Shown here: positions 22,113 through 33,215 of the stretch, in pieces
Layout: each line of letters opens with the position of its first letter
Position numbering within the stretch: position 1 is the first letter of the stretch
Notes under the pieces: model-generated
Seen by the model: the letters and a program-made list of their open reading frames with translations, nothing else
What the model was told of the DNA's origin: nothing
The model's database searches: none
NCBI RefSeq assembly: GCF_901000735.1
Contig: NC_081541.1
Location: 42,439,021 to 42,503,020 of the forward strand
Direction of reading: 5' to 3'
Source of the DNA: Corylus avellana
Lineage: Eukaryota; Streptophyta; Magnoliopsida; Fagales; Betulaceae
Length of the DNA stretch: 64,000 nt
Made by a program: the position numbers and the translations under genes

Positions 22113-24262
22113 TACTCAAAATGCTTATTTGAGCAATTTGTACCCTGACATTTCAGTCATAATTTTAACAAAGAAACTTCCAAATCTAAAGCTGACAACA
22201 CTACATGGTGCAAGAGGAGAATAAATTTAATCTGATGATTATGTGGTTTTGATGTCTTTATTACTCTAATATGATCCAGTGCTATATGCAAGCTACGAAT
22301 GCAATGCATTTGCACCTATAGTGGTCTTAATTACTATTCATAATATATAGCTAGCTCTTCCTTTGTTTAGAGAGTTTTTGTTCTAGAAACTTCTCCATAT
22401 CTCAGAATAAATTTCAAACTTAATTTATTCCAAATTTTTGTTAATATATTCCCCTCCATCATGTATGAGACATCCTGCATTATCAAGATTCAAAACCTCA
22501 AAAACATCACAAACCTTTAAGCCTTCAATCATGCCAGATCATTTCCATACATGCATTGTCGTATTGTACATTACACACACACACAAACAAGTATGGTCAT
22601 GTAAATGCCTACATTATACACATGATCACATACATACACGCACAGAGGCATCATGTATGCAAAGACACGCATGTACATACACACATTTGCGAATACATTG
22701 GTGAAATTTGGTGACTTTATGAGCATAAAGCAAACAGTGAAGTTGAATTTGAATCAGAAACAAAATGTGCGAAATGGACAAATAGTAAGAAGCAGTAACC
22801 AAATACCATTCAGAACAAAATAGAAGTGGAAAAGTGTGACTTCAATTAAGCCAAATATTCAAAGTAATAATTTACATTTTCTGAGCAACCAAACAGATCA
22901 CAAATCAAGAATAGAAATCGGTAATTAGTCTATCCAGAGTGAATGCGATTGAAACAGATTTTCAAAGGAATCGGTGTTGGTGTTAAAGTATTAATTAAGT
23001 GATTAAATTTACCTATTCTTATAAGCTTAAGTTTTTGAGATAACTGGTAATTTAATATGATATCAAAGCTAAAGGTCTTGAAATCAAACTTTGACTCCGT
23101 CAATTTACCCCTCATTTAAATTAAATATTCTACGTGTTGGGCCTCACCTATTAAAAATGAGTTTGAACCCACATGTGATGGGAAGTGTTAAACTAATGAT
23201 TATATGCTTAAATTTACCTCTTCCTATAAGTTTAAGCTTTTAGGACAAGTGTTAGTTTAACATGGTATCAGAACCAAAAATCTTGTGATCAAACTTTGAT
23301 TCCATTAAATCACCCCCGATCGAACTTTGACTCCATTAAATCACCCCCATTTAAAATTAAATATTTCACGTGTTGGGTATCGCCTATTAAAATGGAGTTT
23401 TAGCCCACACATGAGGGTGAATGTTAAAGTATTGATTAAGTGATTAAATTTACCTCTTCCTATAAATTTAAACTTTTGAAATTATTGGTAATTTAACAGT
23501 TGGGGCATGTAAAGTGACGTAGCACTGTATCAAGTAAAGGACTTACCTGAGTAGATCCGATGCACGAGAGCAAGACAACGAGAGAGACAGAGACGAGAAA
23601 TTTGAGTAGTACTAAATTGATAAATTTGCTTGCTTTTTTTTTCTTTTCTTTTTTTTCTTTTTTTCTTCTTCTTTTTGACACGTTAGAGTGCTCTTTCTTT
23701 TTAAGTAATTTAATGAATAAAACATCCTTTTAAGAAATAGGGTTAAAATACATTTTTTTAGTATTTACTTTTCCTTATTATTAAGAGAAAAATATAAAAT
23801 CAGTCTTTTTAGTTTACCTGAGTTGCAATTAACTTTATGCGGTATCAAAATAAATTCAAAGGTCCATGAGATATAAAACAATTTAGTTTTTACAGTCAAA
23901 TTCTGTTCACTGACTTAAAAGATTATGATAGTGTGAAATGTTAGAGCCAGTAAAATTGTAATACTTGTCTAATTTAAGTCAATGTCATACTAACGGAATC
24001 TATTAAATTAGAAGATGAAATTTGAGTGTAGGGACTAAATTGTTTTTTTGACATACCTCAAGAACCTTTAGGTCATTTTGATATCACATGAAGCTAATTG
24101 TAAATCGGGCACATCACAATGACTAATTTTGTATTTTTTTCCTATTATTAAATTGTCAATTTGGTTTTAAAAAGTGCCAGAGATAGTCCATTCATCTATA
24201 TTCCCACTCTTGGTGGGTGGCAGTTGGGCAAAGAACTGGACTCAAGGAGGATCACCTCACAT
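22112..24262 (-). pseudogene. Partial duplicate of the KDSA 5' region (gutted pseudogene)
   Basis: 22112-22430 matches KDSA intron 3 (17162-17480). 22440-22540 matches 17640-17775, which includes only the last ~20 bp of exon 3. A deletion then joins to 18845, and 22545-22980 matches the 5'UTR intron. 23499-23640 matches the first exon and promoter, and 23680-24262 matches 20135-20700. Coding exons 1, 2 and most of 3 are missing, so no KDSA protein can be made. It lacks the promoter MITE found in the parent copy and carries a TRIM that the parent lacks. Confidence 0.88.
22981..23498 (+). mobile_element. TRIM retrotransposon with three 77-bp LTRs
   Basis: Three 77-bp repeats begin TGTTAAA and end TTTAA(C/T)A: 22981-23057, 23186-23262 and 23422-23498. 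They enclose two internal segments (128 and 159 bp). The second segment begins right after an LTR with TGGTATCAGAACC, a primer-binding site for initiator tRNA-Met; the first has a decayed version (TGATATCAAAGC). Purine-rich tracts precede the second and third repeats. The 5-bp target duplication GTTGG is perfect (22976-22980 and 23499-23503), and the KDSA parent locus has a single GTTGG at the matching site (19285 region). There is no coding capacity. Confidence 0.92.
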
Positions 24263-24570
24263 GTTAAGCGTTTGAAATAAACAATAATTTTATTAATTAA
24301 GAAACAAACAATAATAATAAATCATATATTATTTGTACGCATTCTTCCTCTACTCCAATGTATCAAGTTCTTCTACAACAAATTTGAAAGAGTAATTTTA
24401 CTTTCACACTCATTTATCATACGCATCTTATACCACTTAACGTAACGTGTTTTAGGTGAGTGATACAAAGTCATTTAAAACACATTACGTCAACCAGTAT
24501 TAAACGAGACAGCGTATCACTCATTCTCGAAAAGAATTGAACTTACAAACCAAACAAGTTTTAACCCTTT

Positions 24571-27500
24571 TTACTTTTTAGGCTTATTATCTACCCTCCA
24601 TGAATTCCAACATCCAAAGTGCCCCGACCACCGCAAATTAGCCGTTACATTGTCCAATCTTTTATAAGAACTGTACTTCTTGAATCGCTTCCAATCGCGA
24701 AGCACGGCCTTCAAATCTTTCACCTTGGCGTCGATGCTCCGGCAGCAGTTGGCGTGGACAGTGGCCACCGCCCTCAAATCCTTGCTGTCCTGGCAAAACC
24801 CACTGAAATAGAGGGTGTCCAGAAACCGTACGGTCAGGTTTAGTTCTCCGATGATGCCTCCTCGTATCAGATTCAGCAACACGTCCTGCTCTTTCTGCCC
24901 CGTGGCGTTGTCTTTCTTGGCGTACCAGGTGTTTAATAGTTTGATAGTCCTGTTGTTTGATCGGACGAAGTAAAAGCCGGTGTTGATGAGCTGTTTTTCC
25001 GGCCGTGGATCGCCGAGGAATAGGTCGGTGCTGATTTGGAGATCGTCGCTTTCGTTTTTGCTTAGCCTTGCAAATGGGTTCCTTAGCCACATTACGTCGG
25101 TGTCCTGTTACAAAAAATAAATGTCATTAACTATATAATTAAAATGTTAAAAAAAAAACAAAAAATTACCAAAAAAAAAAAGAGAAGTGATTATGAATAT
25201 AGGGGATCAATTGAACGGATCGGGATCTCCAATAATTTATTGTCCGAATTGTTAGTAATTTGGATAACAAATGTGTGAGAACTTCTGAGGCTTACTTGTC
25301 TAAAAACAAGGAGGCGAGATACTCAAAATTTATTTGGACACGTAGGTCTTAATTCTCATAAGAATTTTCTCACATTTGCTGAAAATCTACCACTGAGCAC
25401 ATTGGTAGCAATTTTGACATAAAAATTACTGAAAATTTCTATCCCGATTAAATATCTAGGTCCAAGCCCTAACAAAGAATTGATTTGGATTGGAAATTCA
25501 TCCCTCAGACCAAACCCATTGTTAACCCAACTAGAGGAATTAGGACTCATTTGGCATCACCCTTTAGGACAACTTTTTGCTGTTTACTAAAAAAAAAAAA
25601 AACACACATTAGCAAACAACTCAATACACATAAAATATTCAAAACAACTTTTACCTTTGTATCATGTTATAACTAAAATTGAAAAAAATACCCTCTAAAA
25701 AGCATTACCAAAACAATGGGTTTGATTAATATACAAATATTAGAAGATATTGAAAACATTCAAAACAACTAGAAATTGCATATTTTATTCAATTTCTTTT
25801 AGCAAACCATAAAATATCTTCTAATTTTTTTTTATATAAAATCTCATATTGACACGGCAATGCTTATTTTTCATACCACATTGTTACGTCAATCCAATAA
25901 AATAAAAATAAGACATGAGAATAACAAATAGAATTTCTCCACGGATTTATGGCCATTGAATAGTTGGTTGGAAATATATGAACAAGACATGAGTTGCGAT
26001 TGATTAGTTGACTGGAAATATATGAACAAGACATGAGTGTTTGAACAATCCTTCATTGGGTTTGAAAAGCCAACCATCCAAGTTTGGAAAAACTCACCAA
26101 ATTTGGAACCCAAGAAGGGTTCAGTAACCAACCCTAGATACCCAGAAGTCAAGTTCTATACGTATATGAAGTGTCGTGCAAGAAAGCAAGCAAAATGACG
26201 AAGACCATATTATTGTTCCTCAAATTAGTTGAATCGACAAAATTTCACCACATGCAACTCAAGACTTTTGGAGCTCTGTCGACGTCGTAGGTACGTAGTA
26301 GGCCTGGTCGACAACCTAATTCCCCTAAACCAGATGATCTAACTCAAACTATATTGTTATATGTAACGTGATAAGAACTAAGTAAAGAGATTAATATAGT
26401 AAAGAGATTGATATGATAGAATTTTTGAAGAATCTTAAACCTACGAGCAATTAGAGATGCCCTCAACTGATCTTAATTATATTCAAACATAGGGTTTGAA
26501 TAATTTACTTGATTTGTTTTTATTCCATAGCATATTAGCATTACAGGCTTAAATAACAAAACACAATAAAAGGCTTAAATAACAAAACACAATAAAAAAG
26601 TCCCAAGAGAAACAAACTCTTCAATGTGGATCATAACTCAACTACTAACATAATTAAATCTATTTTTATTAACACATTGACACTAGAGTCCTACCTACAC
26701 ATCAATAATAAAACAATAAAACAACTAATGAACTCAACAATTAATAAAACAATAAAACACTAATAAACTAAATAACCTAATAAATAATACTCCCTATCAG
26801 ATAATACTACTTCTTAAGAGACCTACTATCTATCAACAACTACACCTAACATAATATATATATATATATATATATATATTATGTTAGGTATATATATATA
26901 TATATATGCAGACATTGACAAGCTGGGCCCGTTACACAGGTGACACGTGAAACTTTTGTGGCCATGAACAAAGACACAAAGTCCCATGTAAAACATTTGT
27001 GTCTTAATTTAATGGATATAATCGGTCATGAGAAGCCATATGATTCCAATGTGTCCATATATGTTAAAAACGCTGGACTTCATACGTCATGTTGAAAGAG
27101 CTACATATCAACTATTCAACCTAATCATTAAGGGAAACAAAAAAAGCAAAAGCCAAATTCAAATAAAATAATTCTATTATTCACACTAAGGGCGGTGGGG
27201 TGCCTTGGCAACCCCAAAACTTTTTAATTTTTTTTTCCCTACCCATGTCCTAAAATTTTTTTTTTTTTTCTCTCCTACGCAAGGTACTACTCGACATTCT
27301 CAAAAAAATTTTAGTAACAATCCCAATATAAATTGTCTGGCTCTGCCACTGTTCACATCCATCATCACACCAAATTTATATTATCTGATATATATGTGAT
27401 GTATATGTTTTAAGTAACTAACATAAAACACTTAAAATTCGTTAAGATCACATTCGATGTGAAATGAATATAATAAATATCAGTAAAGATTATAAGAGAA

Positions 27501-30500
27501 TTGGTAAATACTACACTTTGGTTTAAAAACAAAGTAAAATGTGTTAGATAATTAATATTGCTCTTCAAATAAGATAATAATTGGTTGAATGAGTGTCGGC
27601 ATAAAAAGTTACCAGGACATTTCATGGGATATTACCTTTTAGAAATAAGGCCAAAGAGTTAAATATCCGACGTTATACTTATTTTATTTATGTTTTAGGT
27701 AGAGAAAATATCCCCACCTTTTTGACATACCACCAACCATATATTGCTTTTTTTCTTTTCTGGGAAGTACGTGACCCCCACCAATTATTTTTCAAAAACA
27801 AGTGTTTATTAATTTAAATAATCACACGGCAATCCATCATATATCATTCGAAGTTTTATATATATATGTAATGAAACTTCTCTATCATATATATAGTACG
27901 TGCCACCCACTTAGAACCAAAAACAGATGCTCGTGTGAGACACATTGGCTGATGCTTATAAAGTTCCTAAGCTTTTTCTCCAATGTTTGATTTGATTCGA
28001 ATCAAAACCTTAGAAAGCAAACAAAAACCCTCGGTTTTTGGAGTTTGTCTTGCTTTCAGTGAAAAAATAATTGAAGATCATTTTATGAAATAATGAACGG
28101 CGGAGACGAAGTCCGCCATTTTTTTAAAAAAAATTCACCGGAGGCAACCCAAACTCTTGATTTTGATACCAAAATGAATGCAAACAAAAATCCTAGGAAA
28201 TTAATAAAACCTTGCTTGAGAAACAAAACCATATATATATATATATATGCATTTATTTAGAACCATTTCCATGACACCTGGGGTCTTGTTCAAATGTTTA
28301 GATCATGTGACTGAGAGGTCAATGTCCAGTCCACAGCTCTCAGCAGTTGTCTATGTTTGCTTCCCTATCTTTTGGCATTGCTATAGCTAGACTATTGCCC
28401 TCAGGCCAAAAACAGATCAATGAAATAATTCACAGCTCAAAAGAAAAAAAGTAAATAAAGTGAAAGAATTTTATTTATTTATTTATTTAGAGTTAAAGTG
28501 AAAGAATATTCAGGTGCCCTATTGGCCACATATTTCTTGCTAAAGGGATTTTAATTAAATAAAATTTAGAGATCCCACCAACATCAGTTTCCTGAGAAAC
28601 CAAAAGTCAAGCTAATTAATTATTTAAACAGTAACTAATTAATTGTCTTTCATTTCTATCCTTCAACCTGTCACAGTACATTAATGATCTCTATCCAAAC
28701 CTCACCAATCAAAACCGCCAAATAGTGTTGACTTAGTAATTAGCTCTTAAAAAGATTACTTCTACCAATTAAGTATTTCCTTATACAGAGGAATACGCAA
28801 CGTTTTTCCAAAAAATTAAAAAAATAAAATAAAAAAAATCTCACATTATTTTTAATTTTCGTTCAAACTTTTTGGTTGAATTTCAATGAATATTACTATA
28901 ACATATATATATCACTAAGCTAAGTCCTCTATTACTAATAATAACTATTATTATTATTTTTTAATAAAATAACAATCCCAAGTACCAAATGGTGCCTTAG
29001 TTCTTAATAATCATATTACCGCTATGTCTAAGATAAGATCGGGGCTAAATTATATATAGCTAGCATTTACTTAAAGGATTCGGCTATCTGCAAACTTCAA
29101 CGCTCTACATGAACCCACTAAGCATAATGAATGAACATGTTTTAAATGAATTCTCACATTAACTACTTTAAAAATTAGAATTGAGATTCTGTAGAATTTT
29201 TTTAAAATTTGAAATTCTTAAATTTATAAATTTTAACTGTTCATCTCATTTGAGGGTCTAAAATAAGTTATGTTTTAACATTTAAAGAGGAATCCATCTT
29301 CAAGGAATTTAATAAACATATTTCTTCATTAAACATTAAAACATGACTTATATGCTGTTATTATGTACGTTGTAGTTTCATGTCAAAAAAAAAAAAAAAA
29401 AATTGTTGTAATTTAATCGATAGTCAAGATTGAATCTTAAAGTTGATTTACTTCTAAAAATTTTTAATAGAAAAAAAAAAAAAAAGAAGATATTTTGAGA
29501 AATTCAATATTGATTATTGATTAAACTACAGTATACATACTGTTATTTTAATAACAGTATGTAAGCCGAATCTGTTTATATTTTAGACGCATTAAAATTT
29601 ATGAATTTAAAAATTTCAAATTTAAAGAAAATTTGAAATAATCTCAATACTAAAAAGAAAAAGAAAATTCACTTAAAACAGTTGAGTTAATGAATATTAA
29701 ATGAGCAATACCATCACCATAAATTCTCAACTAGGGCATATCAGTCTTTGTCACCAGATCTCTTACCCGTCTTTGCCCCGCCCCGCCCAAAAAAAAAAAA
29801 AAAGACTCCGTAAACCAAACGGCGTTGACAATCACAGACAATAATCAAATACTCGGTACTTTGCAAATTGCAATAAAGATAACGGTGACTTACCGTGAAG
29901 ATGAAGTTATAGCCGCGGTTGAGAACTTCTAAGAGAAAATGAGTTCTTCTCCACATCATCTTGATGAAGTCGTCGGACATGTAAATCTTTTCTCCCCCGA
30001 AATCCACGCCGTCCGTTTCCAATCTGTAGCAGTTCAACCGTCGAAACTGGCAGCGATCGTAGGCCGTCCGATCAACGGCAACGAGCAAGAGGTGGTCAAG
30101 CAGATGTCTGGTGTCCTCCCCTAGCCAAAAGCTCTCGAGAAACAGGTCAAGCATGGTGGTGTCGGCATTGATGTCTTGCTCCGCGTACGCCTTGTTTATG
30201 ATTGCGATAATGACCGTTTTGTTCGCCATTGAAGCTTTCGTCAGAGCTTCTTCAAGCTCATCTTGAAGGGCATAAATGGTTGTCTGCAAAAATGAAAGAT
30301 TAACAACATTAATCTCAAAGGGTTAGCTTTACCGGTAAGTGGGCTCGTTTGGGTTTCCAATTTTTTTCTATTCTACGGAATTCAAAATTATGAACATCAA
30401 AAAAAGAAAAGAGTTTTTGAAGAATATAAAATTTTAAGTTGAGTTGAATGTTAGCGATCTCAAATCAACTGAAAAAAAGAGAAGAATTGAAAAGAATTGT

Positions 30501-30742
30501 TTTCCCAAACAAGTTCTGTGGAGGTGGCGCTTTGCACGGCGACTTGTTCTGTGCCCGACATGCGGAATGAATGAAGGAATAAGAGGAAAACTTACAGTGT
30601 TCGAAAATGTGCAAATGGGGTCCTTTTGGAATGCAACGAAAGGATTTCTGTAAGAGGAAGACCAGAAAAAGAGAAAGAAGACGCCGGAGAAGAAGAATAA
30701 GAGCAGTGCAGGATTTCCAACAGATTGTTTTCCGTAATCCAT
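24571..30742 (-). CDS. Nucleotide-diphospho-sugar transferase (DXD glycosyltransferase, type II membrane protein)
   Basis: Three exons: 30742-30596, 30283-29894 and 25104-24571. They join in frame to 1071 nt (356 aa). Residues about 11-32 are a hydrophobic segment (NPALLLFFFSGVFFLFFW), consistent with a signal anchor in the Golgi. The catalytic domain contains NKTVIIAIINKAYAEQ, LLLVAVDRTAYDRC and, across the last junction, FIFTDTDVMWLRNP with the DXD metal/nucleotide-sugar motif. The C-terminal half has GFYFVRSNNRTIKLLN, QKEQDVLN-type and HANCC motifs. This matches the plant Nucleotid_trans family typified by At4g15970 and At1g28695, related to GT77 arabinosyl- and xylosyltransferases; donor and acceptor cannot be told. 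Intron 2 is 4,789 bp and loaded with repeats. A CACTA element ends about 0.7 kb upstream of the start codon. Confidence 0.92.
26844..26889. repeat. 46-bp perfect palindrome with TA core
   Basis: ACCTAACATAAT, then a (TA)n core, then ATTATGTTAGGT: the outer 12 bases on each side are exact reverse complements, so the whole can form a cruciform or hairpin. More (TA)n follows at 26890-26907. Confidence 0.9.
29340..29575. mobile_element. MITE copy, same family as 45616-45818
   Basis: It shares with the 45.6-kb element the left 'tatgctgttatta' edge, 'gtcaagattgaatct(t/c)aaagttga', an A-rich centre and the right end 'aataacagtatgtaagccg'. A poly-A tract interrupts the left arm. Target duplications were not resolved. 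Confidence 0.6.
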
Positions 30743-31418
30743 GTTGTGTGTTTTGGTGTTTTAGTCGTTTTGGGTGGCTTTTGAAAGAACTATGCAGGAG
30801 ATCGAAAAGGTTTTGGTCGGTGTAAATAGGAGAAGCTTGAGAGAGAGAGAGGGGTTTAAAAGTCATGCAATGTGCCTGAGGTGACCATTGGGACATTGGT
30901 GGGACATTAATTTTCTCATGGTGAAATTTGGTGACCAATATAAAACTAATGGGAAAAGAAGAAAAACTGAAAGGTTGAAACTGGTAATCCAGTACACTTA
31001 CCAAAAGTGCTGATTAATCAATGTTATCTCATGTTAATTGTCATGACACTCTTTCGGATATGGTATTATATGTACACCCTTATAAAAGGGTTATGCTAAA
31101 TGTGATTGTAAATGACCATTTAATTTGTAATAAATTATTATTGAATTTTAATATAAAAATAATTTTAAAAGTTACGTCAATTTAGAGAAAAAAAGAAGAA
31201 TATAATATATACTAATAAGAAAAAAAAAATGACAGGAAAACAAGAGAACAAATATAAAGACTGACCAATAACTAACGAACACTGTTCATACCAATAATTC
31301 AAAACAGGCCCTTTTTTTTTATGAGCTTCTAAAGGAGCTGATTGAGGAGACCATGAGAAAACTGTAATAACAGTAATAGAATAATTTTCAAGGATCGAGT
31401 TGATTGAGGAGAACAGGA
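30743..31418. other. Glycosyltransferase promoter region and coding-like relic
   Basis: 30743-30860 carries a GA-repeat (30837-30852) typical of plant 5'UTRs and probably includes the transcription start. 31300-31418 on the minus strand reads like an exon (contains SILENYSITVITVFSWSP) and resembles the sequence on the other side of the CACTA element. Its identity is not recognised. Confidence 0.35.
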
Positions 31419-31807
31419 CACTACAAATATCGAGTTTTTCTTTTACCAACAATTTCTGACGTATCACTTTTGACGTATTACAACGGTTAAAAGAGCGGGT
31501 GTCAAAAAATTTAAGTTTTTGACGTGGCATTTTCACTATGTCAAAAATTTTTGATGCGTCAAAAAAAAAAAAAAAAAAATTGACGTTCCACTTTTACCAC
31601 GTCAAAAATTTGACTCGGTGAAAATGGTACGTCAAAAAATTTTTTTTGACGTGGTAAATTTCACCATGTTAAAATTTTTTTGATGTGGTAAATTTCACCT
31701 CGTCATAAATTTTTGATTTGACACGTCAAAAATCTTTTTTTTTTTCTTTTTTCATTTATATATTTTATAAATTATTCGGATTTATACCCAGATTTACGTA
31801 TTAACCT

Positions 31808-32060
31808 GATATCCAATACATTCAATATATATCCAATCTATCCAATATACATTCAATTTAACACATCCAATCCAATACATCCAATACATCCAATTAATTA
31901 AATACATCAAATTAATCCAATACATCAAACATATCTAACCCCATTTCAAACATATCCAATACATCCAATTAATTCAATACATCAAATATAGGCAATACAT
32001 CCAACCCAATACACATATAAAATTTCAATTCAATTTGCATATACATCCAATACATATGAA
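31808..32060. repeat. Degenerate 'ccaatacat' minisatellite inside the CACTA element
   Basis: Variants of ccaatacat, ccaattaat and tcaaatata are repeated in a roughly 9-bp register. No coding signal. Confidence 0.6.
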
Positions 32061-32599
32061 ATTTCAACACAAATACTACGTTCCAACACAACACAACACA
32101 AAATAAAACAAATATATACATCGAAAATACGTTTTAACACTACAAATATCTATATCGAAAATACGTTTCAACACGACACAAAACAAATATACAATCAAAC
32201 TATCTTTGTTCTATCTGCTACAAATAAGTTCCAACTAGTCTCAACAAACATATAGTTTGATCTAACTATATACATCAACAAATAGTAACAAAATATATAT
32301 AAAACTTAACAAATAGTAATGATAAACCACGTGCTCAGTCCAAGTCAATATAGTCATCCCCCAAAGCTTAATTTGCATTACTTGCAAATGAGTTGTGAAC
32401 CAATGATAATCTATAAAAAAAATTCAAAACACAGATATACAGTGATGCAAATATACATTAGTTCTAAAATGAACCACGGAAACAATGCGTTGCTAATTGA
32501 GACTTTTGTGGAGACACAATTTTAACAGTTAAAGTGATCAATGCGGGCTATAGTCATATTAACTGAAAAATAACAAAAACAACACAAATATAGCATTAC

Positions 32600-33215
32600 C
32601 TCTGTTGGGTGCGGATCCAGAGGTCAACACGAGCATGGCCAAAAAAAAAAAAGGATCGGTTTTTTGGGGTGGCCGGATCACCCCCAAGGGGTCGGGGTGG
32701 TTCGCCACCCATACGGCCCTCAATAGGGTGGTAGAAAACATGCAACCCTTACCCCCCGGTGGTCCTACCACCCCAAAACACCTAACCCCCCCCCCCTCTT
32801 CCCTTTTTGGCCTTTGGAAGTGGGCTCACCACCTAGCCTGGGGTGGTTCACCACCCCAGAACCGGGCCGTGTGTCTCCGATTTGGTCCCTCTTTTTTTTT
32901 TTTTTTTTTTTTTTAATTTTTTAATTTTTTATTACTAATATTATACTCAAAACGATGTCGTTTTAGGCTAGGTGGTGATGTAGTTTTGAAGCCCAAAATA
33001 ATGTAGTTTTGGTTAAGGGTATAATGGGCACAAAATGTTAGTTTAACGTTGAAAACTAACAGAAGAGTTCAAAGTGAGAGGAAATCAAAGTTCAAGGAGT
33101 TTAAGTGAGAGTTTTGGTAATTCAGGGGGTGCTTGTTAAATTGGCTGTTCCGCGCCAATTTAACAAAAAAATTGTTAAAAAAAAATCCGTTAAATCGCTT
33201 ACTAAAGTTTCCCCT
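32600..33215. mobile_element. Fragment of a Mutator-like foldback MITE nested in the CACTA element
   Basis: 32940-33140 is clearly related to 8890-9090 (shared 'gatgtagttttgaagccc', 'caaagtgagag', 'gagttttg', 'ggtgcttgt') and ends 'aaagtttcccc' like that element. The left arm is missing or highly diverged. The core 32660-32880 is GC-rich with GGGGTGG/CCACCCC words. Confidence 0.7.

Larger units (their letters stand above)
25105..29893. other. 4.8-kb intron 2 of the glycosyltransferase gene
   Basis: It holds repeat-rich AT DNA: a tandem pair of about 44 bp containing 'aatatatgaacaagacatgag' (25970-26037), a perfect TA palindrome (26844-26889), further (TA)n runs, a stretch at 27190-27350 ending in 'gtctggctctgccact' that resembles a hAT/MITE edge, and a MITE at 29340-29575. 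No separate gene is seen. Confidence 0.6.

Noticed and set aside
24619..25090. Alternative frames over the last glycosyltransferase exon (one of 142 aa)
   Set aside because: Shadow frames; the correct frame carries the family motifs and fits the splice junction.
30465..31004. Minus-strand frame of 179 aa over glycosyltransferase exon 1 and its promoter
   Set aside because: Overlaps the true first exon in another frame and shows no domain; it ends in the intron.
32559..32916. Open frames in the GC-rich part of the CACTA interior
   Set aside because: Composed of GGGTGG/CCACCC repeats of a transposon core; not protein-like.
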